Notes under the pieces: generated by a model
Told to the model about the DNA's origin: nothing
Databases searched by the model: none
Seen by the model: the letters and a program-made list of their open reading frames with translations, nothing else
Position numbers and translations under genes: made by a program
Shown: one piece after another, positions 1 through 15,395 of the stretch
Numbering within the stretch: position 1 is the stretch's first letter
Layout: each line of letters opens with the position of its first letter
Assembly (NCBI RefSeq): GCF_051020985.1
Contig: NW_027475340.1
Location: 1 to 64,000 of the forward strand
Direction of reading: 5' to 3'
DNA from: Nomia melanderi
Lineage: Eukaryota > Arthropoda > Insecta > Hymenoptera > Halictidae
DNA length: 64,000 nt

Positions 1-3000
1 CTATATGAAACTAATATAACTATATAAAACTATATAAAACTAATATAACTATATGAATCTATATAAAAATATACAAAACTGTATAGAACTATATAAAACT
101 ATATAAAACTATATAAAACTAATAAAACTAATAAAACTATATAAAACTGAGTAAAACTATATAAAACTATATAAAACTATACAAAACAAATAAAACTATA
201 TAAAAGTATATAAAACTGGGTAAAAGTATATAAAACTGTATAAAACTATATGAAACTATATAAAACTATATAAAACTATATAAAACTATGTAAAACTATG
301 TAAAACTATATAAAACTATATAAAACAATATAAAACTATATAAAACTATATAAAACAATATAAAACTACATAGTACTATATAAACCTATATAATACTACA
401 TAAAACTATATAAAACTGTATAAAACTATACAAAACAAATAAAACTATATAAAACTATATTAAACAAAATAAAAGTATACTAAACTAATAAAACTATATG
501 AAAACTATATAAAACTATATAAAACTAATAAAACTATACAAAACTATATAAAAATATATAAAACTGTGTAAAACTATATAAAATTAATAAAACGGTATAA
601 AAGTATATAAAACTGTATAAAACTAATAAAACTATATAAAACTGTATAAAACTAATAAAACTATATAAAACTATAAAAAACTATATAAAATTATATAAAA
701 TTATATAAATCTGTATAAAACTAAATGAAACATATAAAACTATATAAAGCTGTGTAAAACTATATAAAACTATATTAAACTATATAAAACTATATAAAAC
801 TATATGACTCTATATAAAAATATATAAAACTGTATAAGGCTATATCAAACTAATAAAACAATATAAAACTGTGTAAAACTATATAAAACTATATTAAACT
901 ATATAAAACTATGTAAAACTATGTAAAACTATATAAAACTATGTAAAACTAATAAAACTGTTTAAAAGTATATAAAACTAATAAAACTACATAAAACTAT
1001 ATAAAACTCTATAAAATTATATAAAGCTATATAAAACTATATGAAGCTATATAAAACTATATGAAACTATATATAATTATATAAAACTATATGAAACTAT
1101 ATAAAACTGTACAAAACTATATGAAACTATATAAAACTATATAGAACTGTATAAAAATATATAAATCTATATAGAACTATATAAAACTATATAAAACTAT
1201 ATAAACCTATATAATACTACATAAAACTATATAAAACTGTATAAAACTATACAAAACAAATAAAACTATATAAAACTATATAAAACAAAATAAAAGTATA
1301 CTAAACTAATAAAACTATATGAAAACTATATAAAACTATATAAAACTAATAAAACTATACAAAACTATATAAAAATATATAAAACTGTGTAAAACTATAT
1401 AAAATTAATAAAACGGTATAAAAGTATATAAACTTTATAAAACTATATAAAACTATACAGAACTATATAAAACTGTGTAAAACTGTATAAAACTATATAA
1501 AACTGTATAAAACTATATAAAACTATTTAAAACTATATAAAACTATATAAAACTAATAAAACTATATGAATCTATATAAAACTATATAAAACTGTATATG
1601 GCTATATCAAACTAATAAAACTATATAAAACTATACAAAACAAATAAAACTATATGAATCTATATAAATCTATATAAAACTGTATAAGGCTATATCAAAC
1701 TAATAAAACAATATAAAACTGTGAAAACTATATAAAATTATATTAAACTATATAAAACTATATTAAACTATATAAAAACTATATAAAACTATATGACTCT
1801 ATATAAAAATATATAAGACTGTATAAGGCTCTATCAAACTAATAAAACAATATAAAACTGTGTAAAACTATATAAAACTATATTAAACTATGCAAAGCTA
1901 TATAAAACTATATAAAACTTTATATATATCTATATAAAACTACATAAAACTATATAAAACTATGTAAAAATATTTAAAACTAATAAAACTATACAAAACA
2001 AATAAAACTATATAAAACTAATAAAACTATAGTAAACTATATAAAACTATATAATACTATATAAAACTATATAAAACTATAAAAAACTATGTAAAACTAT
2101 ATAAAACTATATAAAACTATATAAAACTATATAAAACTATATAAAAATATATGAAACTATATAAAACTATATGAAAAGTATCTAAAACTATATAAAACTA
2201 TATAGAACTATATAAAACTATATAAAACTATATGAATCTATATGAATCTATATAAATCTATATAAAACTGTATAAGGCTATATCACACTAATATAACTAT
2301 ATACAACTGATCAAAACAAATAAAACTGTATAAAACTGTGTAAAACTATATAAAACTATATGAAACTATATAAAACTATATAAAACTGTATAAAAATATA
2401 TAAAACTATATAGAACTATATAAAACTATATAAAACTTTATAAATCTATATAAATCTATATAAAACTGTATAAGGCTATATCACACTAATATAACTATAT
2501 ACAACTGAACAAAACAAATAAAACTATATAAAACTGTGTAAAACTATATAAAACTATATTAAACTATATAAATTATATAAAACTATATAAAACTATATAA
2601 AACTATATCAAAGTATATAGAACAATATAAAACTATATAAAACTATATAAAACTATATAAAAACTATATAAAACTATATAAAACTATATGAAACTATATA
2701 AAACTATATGAAAAGCATCTAAAACTATATAATACTATATAAAACTGTATAAAAATACATAAACCTATATAGAACAATATAAAACTATATAAAACTATAT
2801 AAAACTATATAAAACTAATAAAACTATAGTAAACTATATAAAACTATATAGTACTATATAAAACTATATAAAACTATATAAAACTATGTAAAACTATATA
2901 AAACTTTATAAAACTATATAAAACTATATAAAACTATATAAAACTATATAAAACTATATAAAACTATGTAAAACTAATAAAATTATATGAAACTATACCA

Positions 3001-4229
3001 AACTATATAAAACTATTTAAAACTATATAAAACTATGTAATACTATATAAAACTATATAAAACTATACAAAACAAATAAAACTATATAAAAGTATATGAA
3101 ACTGTATAAAAGTATATAAAACCGTATAAAACTATATAAAACTATATAAAACTATATAAAACTATATAAAAATATATAAAACTATATAAAACTATATAAA
3201 ACTATATAAAACTATATAAAACTATATAAAACTATATAAATCTATATAAAACTATATAAAACTATATCAAAGTATATAGAACAATATAAAACTATATAAA
3301 ACTATATAAAACTATATAAAACTATATAAAACTATATAAAACTAATAAAACTATATAAAACTATATAAAACTATATAAAATTATATAAAATTATATAAAT
3401 CTGTATAAAACTAAATGATACATATAAAACTATATAAAGCTGTGTAAAACTATATAAAACTATATTAAACTATATAAAACTATATAAAACTATATGACTC
3501 TATATAAAAATATATAAAACTGTATAAGGCTATATCAAACTAATAAAACAATATAAAACTGTGTAAAACTATATAAAACTATATAAAACTATATGACTCT
3601 ATATAAAAATATATAAAACTGTATAAGGCTATATCAAACTAATAAAACAATATAAAACTGTGTAAAACTATATAAAACTATATTAAACTATATAAAACTA
3701 TATAAAACTATGTAAAACTATATAAAACTATGTAAAACTAATAAAACTGTTTAAAAGTATATAAAACTAATAAAACTACATAAAACTATATAAAACTATA
3801 TAAAACTATATAAAACTATATAAAACTATACAAAACAAATAAAACTATATAAAAGTATATAAAACTGTATAAAAGTATATAAAACTGTATAAAACTATAT
3901 AAAACTATATAAAACTATATAAAACTATATAGAACTATATAAAACTATATAAAACTATATAAAACTATACAAAACAAATAAAACTATATAAAAGTATATA
4001 AAACCGTATAAAAGTATATAAAACTGTATAAAACTATATAAAACTATATAAAACTATATAAAACTATATAAAACTATATAAAACTATATAAAACTGTATA
4101 AAACTATATAAAACTATATAAAACTATATAAAACTATATAAAACTTTATAAAACTATATAAATCTATATAAAACTATATAAAACTATATAAAACTATGTA
4201 AAGCTATATAAAACTATATAAAACTTTAT

Positions 4230-6995
4230 ATACATCTATATAAAACTATATAAAACTAAATACAACTATATAAAACTATAGGAAACTATATAAAACTATA
4301 TGAAAAGCATCTAAAACTATATAAAACTATATAAAACTGTATAAAAATACATAAAACTATATAGAACTATATAAAACTATATAAAACTATATAAAACTAA
4401 TAAAACTATAGTAAACTATATAAAACTATATAATACTATATAAAACTATATAAAACTATATAAAACTATGTAAAACTATATAAAACTTTATAAAACTATA
4501 TAAAACTATATAAAACTATATAAAACTATATAAAACTATATAAAACTATGTAAAACTATATAAAAGTGATAAAACTGTAGATAAACTATATAGAACTATA
4601 TAAAACTAATAAAACTATACGAATCTATATAATACTATATAAAACTGTATAAGGCTATATCAAACTAATAAAACTATATAAAGCTATACAAAACAAATAA
4701 AGCTATATTAATCTATATAAATTTAGATAAAACTGTATAAGGCTATATCAAAAGAATAAAACTATATAAAACTGTGTAAAAATATATAAAACTATATTAA
4801 ACTATATTAAACTATATAAAACTATATAAAACTAATAAAACTGTTTAAAAGTATATAAAACTAATAAAACTACATAAAACTATACAGATCTATATAAAAC
4901 TGTATAAAACTAATAAAACTGTATCAAACAATATAAAACTACATAAAACTATATAAAACTATATAAAACTATATAAAACTAATAAAACTATATGAATCTA
5001 TATAAAACTATATAAAACTGTATAAAAGTATATAAAAACTAATAAAACTACATAAAACTATATAAAATTATATAAAACTATATAATACAATATAAAACTA
5101 TATAAAACTGTGTAAAACTATAAAAAACTATATAAAACTATATAAAACTATATAAAACTATATAAAACTGTATAAACTTATATAAAACTAATAAAGCTAT
5201 ATAAAACTATATAAAACTATATAAAACTAATAAAACTATAATAAACTATATGAAACTATTTAAAACTATATAATACTGTATAAAAATATATAAATCTATA
5301 TAGAACTATATAAAACTATACAAAACTATATAAAACTATATAAAACTATATAAAACTGTGTAAAACTATATAAAACTATATAGAACTACATAAAACTATA
5401 TAAAACTATATAAAACTATACAAAACAAAAAAAATTATATAAAACTATATGAAAAGTATCTAAAACTATATAAAACTAAATAGAACTATATAAAACTATA
5501 TAAAACTATATAAAATTATATAAAACTATGCAAAGCTATATAAAACTATATAAAACTAATTAAAACTATATAAAACTATATGAAACTATATAAAACTATA
5601 TGAAAAGTATCTAAAACTATATAAAACTATATAGAACTATATAAAACTATATAAAGCTATATGAATCTATATAAATCTATATAAAACTGTATAAGGCTAT
5701 ATCAAACTAATAAAACAATATAAAACTGTGTAAAACTATATAAAACTATATTAAACTATATAAAACTATATAAAACTACATAAAACTATATAAAACTATG
5801 TAAAAATATATAAAACTAATAAAACTATACAAAACAAATAAAACTATATAAAACTAATAAAACTATAGTAAACTATATAAAACTATATAATACTATATAA
5901 AACTATTTAAAACTATATAAAACTATGTAAAACTATATAAAACTATATAAAACTATATAAAACTATATAAAACTATATAAAACTATATAATACTATATAA
6001 AACTATATAAAACTATATAAAACTATGAAAGGCTATATAAAACTATATAAAACTTTATATACATCTATATAAAACTATATAAAACTAAATAAAACTATAT
6101 AAAACTATATGAAACTATATAAAACTATATGAAAAGCATCTAAAACTATATAAAACTATATAAAACTGTATAAAAATACATAAAACTATATAGAACTATA
6201 TAAAACTATATAAAACTATATAAAACTATATAAAACTAATAAAACTATAGTAAACTATATAAAACTATATAATACTATATAAAACTATATAAAACTATAT
6301 AAAACTATGTATAACTATATAAAACTTTATAAAACTATATAAAACTATATAAAACTATATAAAACTATATAAAACTATATAAAACTATATAAAACTATGT
6401 AAAACTATATAAAAGTAATAAAACTGTATATAAACTATATAGAACTATATAAAACTAATAAAACTATACGAATCTATATAAAACTATATAAAACTGTATA
6501 AGGCTATATCAAACTAATAAAACTATATAAAACTATACAAAACAAATAAAACTATATTAATCTATATAAATCTATATAAAACTGTATAGGGCTATATCAA
6601 AAGAATGAAACTATATAAAACTGTGTAAAAATATATAAAACTATATTAAACTATATAAAACTATATAAAACTAATAAAACTGTTTAAAAGTATATAAAAC
6701 TAATAAAACTACATAAAACTATACAGATCTATATAAAACTGTATAAAACTAATAAAACTGTATAAAACAATATAAAACTACATAAAACTATATAAAACTA
6801 TATAAAACTATATAAAACTAATAAAACTATATGAATCTATATAAAACTATATAAAACTGTATAAAAGTATATAAAAACTAATAAAACTACATAAAACTAT
6901 ATAAAATTATATAAAACTATATAATACAATATAAAACTATATAAAACTGTGTAAAACTATAAAAAACTATATAAAACTATATAAAACTATATAAA
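4230..6995 (+). repeat. Duplicated segment within AT satellite (offset ~1.83 kb)
   Basis: A segment of about 0.9 kb near 4.2-5.15 kb recurs at about 6.05-6.99 kb. Shared rare variants define it: GAAAAGCATCTAAAAC at 4,302 and 6,131 (offset 1,829) and ATACAGATC at 4,882 and 6,721 (offset 1,839). The 10-bp difference equals one satellite unit gained or lost between the copies. The boundaries are approximate because the whole region is low complexity. Confidence 0.75.
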
Positions 6996-9769
6996 ACTCT
7001 ATAAAATTATATAAAGCTATATAAAACTATATAAAACTATATAAAACTATATAAAACTATATAATACTATATAAAACTATATAAAACTATATAAAACTAT
7101 ATAAAACTATATAAAACTATATAAAACTATATAAAACAATATAAAAGTATACAAAATTATATAAAACTGTATAAAACTAAATAAAACTTATAAAAGTATA
7201 TAAAACTTTGTAAAAATATATAAAACTATATAAAACTATATAAAACTATATAAAACTGTATGAATCTATATAAAACTATATAATACTATATAAAACTGTA
7301 TAAAAGTATATAAAATTATATAAAACTATATAAAACTATATAAAACTATATAAAACTATATAAAACTATGTAAAACTATATAAAACTATATAAAACTATA
7401 TAAAACTATATAAAACTATATAAAACTATATAAAAATATATGAAACTATATAAAACTATATGAAAAGTATCTAAAACTATATAAAACTATATAGAACTAT
7501 ATAAAACTATATAAAACTATATGAATCTATATAAATCTATATAAAACTGTATAAGGCTATATCACACTAATATAACTATATACAACTGAACAAAACAAAT
7601 AAAACTATATAAAACTGAGTAAAACTATATAAAACGAAATGAAACTATATAAAACTATATAAAACTTTATAAAAATATATAAAACTATATAGAACTATAT
7701 AAAACTATATAAAACTATATGAATCTATATAAATCTATATAAAACTGTATAAGGCTATATCACAATAATATAACTATATACAACTGAGCAAAACAAATAA
7801 AACTATATAATACTGTGTAAAAATATATAAAACTATATTAAACTATATAAATTATATAAAACTATATAAAACTATATAAAACTATATCAAAGTATATAGA
7901 ACAATATAAAACTATATAAAACTATATAAAACTATATAAAACTATATAAAACTAATAAAACTATATAAAACTATATGAAACTATATAAAACTATATAAAA
8001 TTATATAAATCTGTATAAAACTAAATGAAACTTATAAAACTATATAAAGCTGTGTAAAACTATATAAAACTATATTAAACTATATAAAACTATCTAAAAC
8101 TATATAAAACTATATAAAACTATACAAAACAAATAAAACTATATAAAAGTATATAAAACTGTATAAAAGTATATAAACCTGTATAAAACTATATAAAACT
8201 ATATAAAACTATATAAAACTATATAGAACTGTATAAAACTATATAAAACTATATAAAACTATACAAAACAAATAAAACTATATAAAAGTATATAAAACTG
8301 TATAAAAGTATATAAAACTGTATAAAACTATATAAAACTATATAAAACTATATAAAACTATATAAAACTATATAAAAGTATATAAAACTATATAAAACTA
8401 TATAAAACTATATAAAACTATATAAAACTATATAAATCTAAATAAAACTATATAAAACTATATAAAACTACATAAAACTATATAGAACAATATAAAACTA
8501 TATAAAACTATATAGAACAATATAAAACTGCATAAAATTATATAACACTATATAAAACTATATGAAGCTATATAAAAGTATATAAAACTATATAAAATTA
8601 TATAAAATTATATAGAACTATATAATACTATATAAAACTATATAAAACCATATAAAACTATATAAAACTATATAAAACTATATAAAACTATATAAAACAA
8701 TATAAAACTATATAAAACTATATAAAACAAAACAAAAGTATACTAAACTAATAAAACTATATGAAAACTATATAAAACTATATAAAACTAATAAAACTAT
8801 ACAAAACTATATAAAAATATATAAAACCATGTAAATCTATATAAAAATGTATAAAACAATGTAAAACTATATAAAACTATATGAAACTATATAAAACTAT
8901 ATAAAACTATATAAAACTATTTAGAACTATATAAAAGCATGTAAAACTAAAAAAACTATATGAAACTATACAAAACTTTTATAAAATTATATAAAACTAT
9001 ATAAAACTAATAAAACTGTATAAAACTATATAAAATTATATAAAACTATATAAAATTATATAAAACTATATAAAACTATATAAAACTATACAAAACTATA
9101 TAAAACTATATAAAACTATATAAAACTATATAATACTATATAAAACTATATAAATCTATATAAAACTATCTAAATCTATATAAAACTATATAAAGCTATA
9201 TAAAACTTTATAAAACTATATGAAACTATATAAAACTATATAAAACCACATAGAACTATATAAAACTATGTAAAACCATATAAGACTATATAAAACTATA
9301 TGAAACTGTATAGAACTACATAAAACTATATCGAACTACATAAAACTATGTAAAAATAATAATACTATATGAAACTATACAAAACTATATAAAACTATAT
9401 AAAACAATATAAAACTATATAATACTATATAAAACTATATAAATCTATATAAAACTATATAAAGCTATATGAATCTATATAAATCTATATAAAACTGTAT
9501 AAGGCTATATCAAACTAATAAAACAATATAAAACTGTGTAAAACTATATAAAACTATATTAAACTATATAAAACTATATAAAACTACATAAAACTATATA
9601 AAACTATGTAAAACAATATAAAAGTATACAAAATTATATAAAACTGTATAAAACTAAATAAAACTTATAAAAGTATATAAAACTTTGTAAAAATATATAA
9701 AACTATATAAAACTATATAAAACTATATAAAACTGTATGAATCTATATAAAACTATATAAACCTATATA

Positions 9770-12700
9770 AAACTATATAGAACTATATAAAGCTATGTAA
9801 AACTAATAAAACTATATGAAACTATACAAAACTGTATAAAACTATATAAAACTATATAAAACTATATAATACTATATAAAACTATATAAATCTATATAAA
9901 ACTATCTAAATCTATTTAAAACTATATAAAGCTATATAAAACTTTATAAAACTATATGAAACTATATAAAACTATATAAAACTACGTAAAACTATATAAG
10001 ACTATATAAAACAATATAATAATATATAAAACTATACAAATCTATATAAATCTATATAAAACTATCTAAATATATATAAAACTATATATAACTGTATAAA
10101 ACAATATAAAACTATCTAAAACTATATAAAATTATATATAACTATGTAAAACTATATAAAACTATATAAAACCACGTGAACCTATATAAAACTATTTAAA
10201 ACTATATAAGACTATATAAAACCATATAACACTATATAAAACTACATAAAACTATATAGAACTATATAAAACTATGTAAAAATAATGAAACTATATGAAA
10301 CTATACAAAACTTTATAAAACTATATAAAAGTGTATAAAACTATATAAAACTATATAATACTATATAAAACTATATAAATCTACATAAAACTATCTAAAT
10401 CTATATAAAACTATATAAAACTATATAAAACTTTATAAAACTATATGAAACTATATAAAACAATATAAAACTACGTAAAACTATATTAGACAATATAAAA
10501 CTATATGAAACTATATAAAACTATATAAACGCACATAGAACTATATAAAACTATGTAAAACTATATAAGACTATATAAAACTATATAAAACTGTATAGAA
10601 CTACATAAAACTATATAGAACTACATAAAACTATGTAAAAATAATAATACTATATGAAACTATACAAAACTATATAAAACTATATAAAACAATATAAAAC
10701 TATATAATACTATATAAAACTATATAAATCTATATAAAACTATATAAAACTATATAAAACTATATAAAAACATGTAAAACTTAAAAAACTATATGAAACT
10801 ATACAAAACTATATAAAACTATATAAATCTATATAAAACTATATAAAACTATAAAAAACTTTATAAAGCTATATGAAACTACATAAAACTATATTAAGCT
10901 ATATAAAACTATATAGAACTATATAAAACTATGTAAAACTATATAGGACTATATAAAACTATATAATACTATATAAAACCATGTAAATCTATATAAAAAT
11001 GTATAAAACAATGTAAAACTATATAAAACTATATGAAACTATATAAAACTATATAAAACTATATAAAACTATATAAAACTATTTAGAACTATATAAAAGC
11101 ATGTAAAACTAAAAAAACTATATGAAACTATACAAAACTTTTATAAAATTATATAAAACTATATAAAACTAATAAAACTGTATAAAACTATATAAAATTA
11201 TATAAAACTATAGAAAATTATATAAAACTATATAAAACTATATAAAACTATACAAAACTATATAAAACTATATAAAACTATATAATACTATATAAAACTA
11301 TATAAATCTATATAAAACTATCTAAATCTATATAAAACTATATAAAGCTATATAAAACTTTATAAAACTATATGAAACTATATAAAACTATATAAAACCA
11401 CATAGAACTATATAAAACTATGTAAAACTATATAAGACTATATAAAACTATATAAAACTGTATAGAACTACATAAAACTATATCGAACTACATAAAACTA
11501 TGTAAAAATAATAATACTATATGAAATTATACAAAACTATATAAAACTATATAAAACAATATAAAACTATATAATACTATATAAAACTATATAAATCTAT
11601 ATAAAACTATCTAAGTCTATATAAAACTATATAAAACTATATAAAACTATATAAAACTATATGAAACTACATATAACTATATAAAACAATGTAAAACTAA
11701 TAAACCTATATGAAACTATATAAAACTATATAAAACTATGTAAAACTAATGAAACTATATAAAACTATATGGGCCTCGCAAAACTATATAAATCAATATG
11801 GGACTAATAAAACAATTTAAAACTATATAAAATTATATAAAACTATATAAAACTATATAAAACTATATAAATCTATATAAAACTATATAAAACTATAAAA
11901 AACTTTATAAAGCTATATGAAACTACATAAAACTATATTAAGCTATATAAAACTATATAGAACTATATAAAACTATGTAAAACTATATAGGACTATATAA
12001 AACTATATAATACTATATAAAACCATGTAAATCTATATAAAAATGTATAAAACAATGTAAAACTATATAAAACTATATGAAACTATATAAAACTATATAA
12101 AACTATATACAACTATATAAAACTATTTAGAACTATATAAAAGCATGTAAAACTAAAAAAACTATATGAAACTATACAAAACTTTTATAAAATTATATAA
12201 AACTATATAAAACTAATAAAACTGTATAAAACTATATAAAATTATATAAAACTATAGAAAATTATATAAAACTATATAAAACTATATAAAACTATACAAA
12301 ACTATATAAAACTATATAAAACTATATAATACTATATAAAACTATATAAATCTATATAAAACTATCTAAATCTATATAAAACTATATAAAGCTATATAAA
12401 ACTTTATAAAACTATATGAAACTATATAAAACTATATAAAACCACATAGAACTATATAAAACTATGTAAAACTATATAAGACTATATAAAACTATATAAA
12501 ACTGTATAGAACTACATAAAACTATATCGAACTACATAAAACTATGTAAAAATAATAATACTATATGAAATAATACAAAACTATATAAAACTATATAAAA
12601 CAATATAAAACTATATAATACTATATAAAACTATATAAATCTATATAAAACTATCTAAGTCTATATAAAACTATATAAAACTATATAAAACTATATAAAA

Positions 12701-14260
12701 CTATATGAAACTACATATAACTATATAAAACAATGTAAAACTAATAAACCTATATGAAACTATATAAAACTATATAAAACTATGTAAAACTAATGAAACT
12801 ATATAAAACTATATGGGCCTCGCAAAACTATATAAATCAATATGGGACTAATAAAACAATTTAAAACTATATAAAATTATATAAAACTATATAAAACTGT
12901 ATAAAACTATATAAAACTATATAACACTATAAAAAACAATATAAAACTATATAAGTCTATATAAAAATATGTAAAACTATATAAAACTATATAAAACTAA
13001 CAAAACTATATAAAACTACATAAAACTATGTAAAACTGTATAAAACTATGTTAAACTATATAAGACTATATAAAACTATATAAAACTATATAAAACTATA
13101 TAAAACTATCTAAAACCACGTGGAACTATATAAAACTATTTAAAACTATATAAGACTATATAAAACCATATAACACTATATAAAACTACATAAAACTATA
13201 TAGAACTATATAAAACTATGTAAAAATAATGAAACTATATGAAACTATACAAAACTATATAAAACTATATAAAAGTGTATAAAACTATATAAAACTATAT
13301 AATACTATATAAAACTATATAAATCTACATAAAACTATCTAAATCTATATAAAACTATATAAAACTATATAAAACTTTATAAAACTATATAAAACTATAT
13401 AAAACTATATAAAACTACGTAAAACTGTATAAGACTATATAAATCTATATAAAAATATATAAAACTATATAAAACTATATAAAACTATATAAAACTATAT
13501 AAATCAATGTAAAACTATATAAGACTATATAAAACCTTATAAACCTATATAAAACTATATAGAACTATATAAAGCTATGTAAAACTAATAAAACTATATG
13601 AAACTATACAAAACTGTATAAAACTATATAAAACTATATAAAACTATATAATACTATATAAAACTATATAAATCTATATAAAACTATCTAAATCTATTTA
13701 AAACTATATAAAGCTATATAAAACTTTATAAAACTATATGAAACTATATAAAACTATATAAAACTACGTAAAACTATATAAGACTATATAAAACAATATA
13801 ATAATATATAAAACTATACAAATCTATATAAATCTATATAAAACTATCTAAATATATATAAAACTATATATAACTGTATAAAACTATATAAAACTATCTA
13901 AAACTATATAAAATTATATATAACTATGTAAAACTATATAAAACTATATAAAACCACGTGGAACTATATAAAACTATTTAAAACTATATAAGACTATATA
14001 AAACCATATAACACTATATAAAACTACATAAAACTATATAGAACTATATAAAACTATGTAAAAATAATGAAACTATATGAAACTATACAAAACTTTATAA
14101 AACTATATAAAAGTGTATAAAACTATATAAAACTATATAATACTATATAAAACTATATAAATCTACATAAAACTATCTAAATCTATATAAAACTATATAA
14201 AACTATATAAAACTATATAAAACAATATAAAACTACGTAAAACTATATAAGACTATATAA
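9770..14260 (+). repeat. Duplicated segments, offset ~3.78 kb, in AT satellite
   Basis: Material near 9.77-10.5 kb recurs near 13.55-14.25 kb. The marker ACAATATAATAATATA is at 10,011 and 13,793 (offset 3,782), and CCACGTG-containing stretches follow it in both copies (about 10,172 and 13,953). A third CCACGTGG segment sits near 13,116. Boundaries are approximate. Confidence 0.7.
10811..12898 (+). repeat. 1,044-bp tandem duplication in AT satellite
   Basis: Two adjacent copies of a 1,044-bp unit, about 10,811-11,854 and 11,855-12,898. Three independent rare markers keep exactly the same spacing: ATAAAAAACTTT at 10,851 and 11,895, the ATG of AACCATGTAAATC at 10,981 and 12,025, and GGGCCTCGCA at 11,771 and 12,815. 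Only scattered substitutions separate the copies, so the event is recent relative to the divergence between single 10-bp units. A partial older relative of the same segment lies near 8,829. Confidence 0.88.
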
Positions 14261-14920
14261 AACTATATGAAACTATATAAAACTATATAAAACCACATAG
14301 AACTATATAAAACTATGTAAAACTATATAAGACTATATAAAACTACATAAAACTGTATAGAACTACATAAAACTATATAGAACTACATAAAACTGTATAG
14401 AACTGTATAAAACTATGTAAAAATAATAAAACTATATGAAACTATACAAAACTATATAAAACTATATAAAACTATATAAATCTATATAAAGCTATATAAA
14501 ACTGTATAAAACTATATAATACTATATAAAACTATACAAATCTATATAAAACTATTTAAAGCTATATAAGACTATATAAAACTATATAATACTATATAAT
14601 ACTATATAAAACTCATTAAACTATATAAAACTATATGAAACTAATAAAACTGTATAAAACTATATAAAATTATATAAAACTATAATAATTTATATAAAAC
14701 TACATAAAACTATGTAAAACTATATGAAACTATATAAAACTAATAGAAATATATAAAACTAATTAAAACTGTATAAAATAATACAATATTGTATAAAATT
14801 ATATAAAATTAACAGTACTATATAAAACTATATAAAACTGATATAACCATATAAACTTGTATAAAACTGTATAAAACTATAAGAAACCATATAAAACTAC
14901 ACAAAACTTCATAATAATAT

Positions 14921-15206
14921 TGTTGCGATACATCGAATTAACGAGGTTGCGATGTATCGAACTCATCTCTCCAGCATGCACGGCTGATCCAACCCTTAGG
15001 ATCTGAAGGGGGTTGAAATAAACTGGTCGCTAAGGAGTTGGTCAGAGTAAACGAAGACAAACGAGTAGTCTTTGACGAGAATAGACGTGTTGAGCTATAG
15101 ACTACATTCTCTAATATTTGTATGAAATTGTAAATATTAGTGTAAATAAGAACATTGTAAATAAACATGTCGCGGGCGAGCACTCCAGGACCCGCCCAGC
15201 GCAACA
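14921..15206 (+). mobile_element. Solo LTR of the gypsy family, 286 bp
   Basis: The sequence starts TGTTGCG and ends CGCAACA, a 7-bp terminal inverted repeat of the TG...CA type. It aligns along its whole length with the 3' LTR at 36,417-36,713, with about 11 substitutions and one 11-bp gap (about 96% identity by eye). It is flanked by ATAT on both sides (14,917-14,920 and 15,207-15,210), which fits a 4-bp target-site duplication. No internal retroelement sequence lies next to it, so it is a solo LTR, normally the product of recombination between the two LTRs of a full element. An AATAAA lies near its 3' end. A 94-codon minus-strand open frame over this LTR is fortuitous. Confidence 0.93.
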
Positions 15207-15395
15207 ATATGTATAACTGCATAACACAATGTAAAAGGTGAAATACAATAAAAAAGAATACAAAACAATGTATAACCGCTTAAAACTACATAATGCTATA
15301 GAATCGTGTATAATACTACATAAAACTGTTTAAAATTATATTGAACTATAATATACTTTATAAAAGTGTATAAAACTGTATAAAATTATATAAAA
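15207..15395 (+). repeat. Degenerate edge of AT satellite
   Basis: Recognisable but decayed units of the 10-bp AT satellite, with variants such as GTATAACTGC and ACAAAACAATG, continue after the solo LTR and stop where the 56-bp satellite begins. The solo LTR therefore inserted inside the degenerate edge of the AT array rather than at the junction itself. Confidence 0.85.

Larger units (their letters stand above)
1..14920 (+). repeat. AT-rich 10-bp satellite array, block I
   Basis: Tandem array of a roughly 10-bp unit, consensus ACTATATAAA on the plus strand, about 1,480 units. Common variants are ACTAATAAA (9 bp), ACTGTATAAA, ACTATGTAAA, ACTACATAAA and ACTATATGAA. The consensus has no G on the plus strand, so the strands are strongly asymmetric in base content. 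From about 800 to 9,500 the array carries a recurring marker GTATAAGGCTATATC (for example near 833, 1,682, 2,272, 3,523, 5,690, 7,550 and 9,497). Beyond about 9,600 this marker is absent and CCACGTG-, GGACTATAT- and TATGGGCCTCGC-containing variants appear, so the block has at least two sub-domains. The last ~500 bp (14,400-14,920) are clearly degenerate, as expected at an array edge. No gene is visible; TAA stops recur throughout. Confidence 0.97.

Noticed and set aside
10170..13965. CACGTG E-box palindromes in the AT satellite.
   Set aside because: They are a few variant units copied by segmental duplication; there is no gene nearby, and a single hexamer does not support a regulatory call.
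1..14920. The TATATAAA in each AT unit as individual promoters.
   Set aside because: The motif is inherent in the satellite consensus and occurs thousands of times without neighbouring genes. It was noted only as a property of the array.
14938..15222. A 94-codon minus-strand open frame.
   Set aside because: It lies over the solo LTR and has no recognisable protein features.
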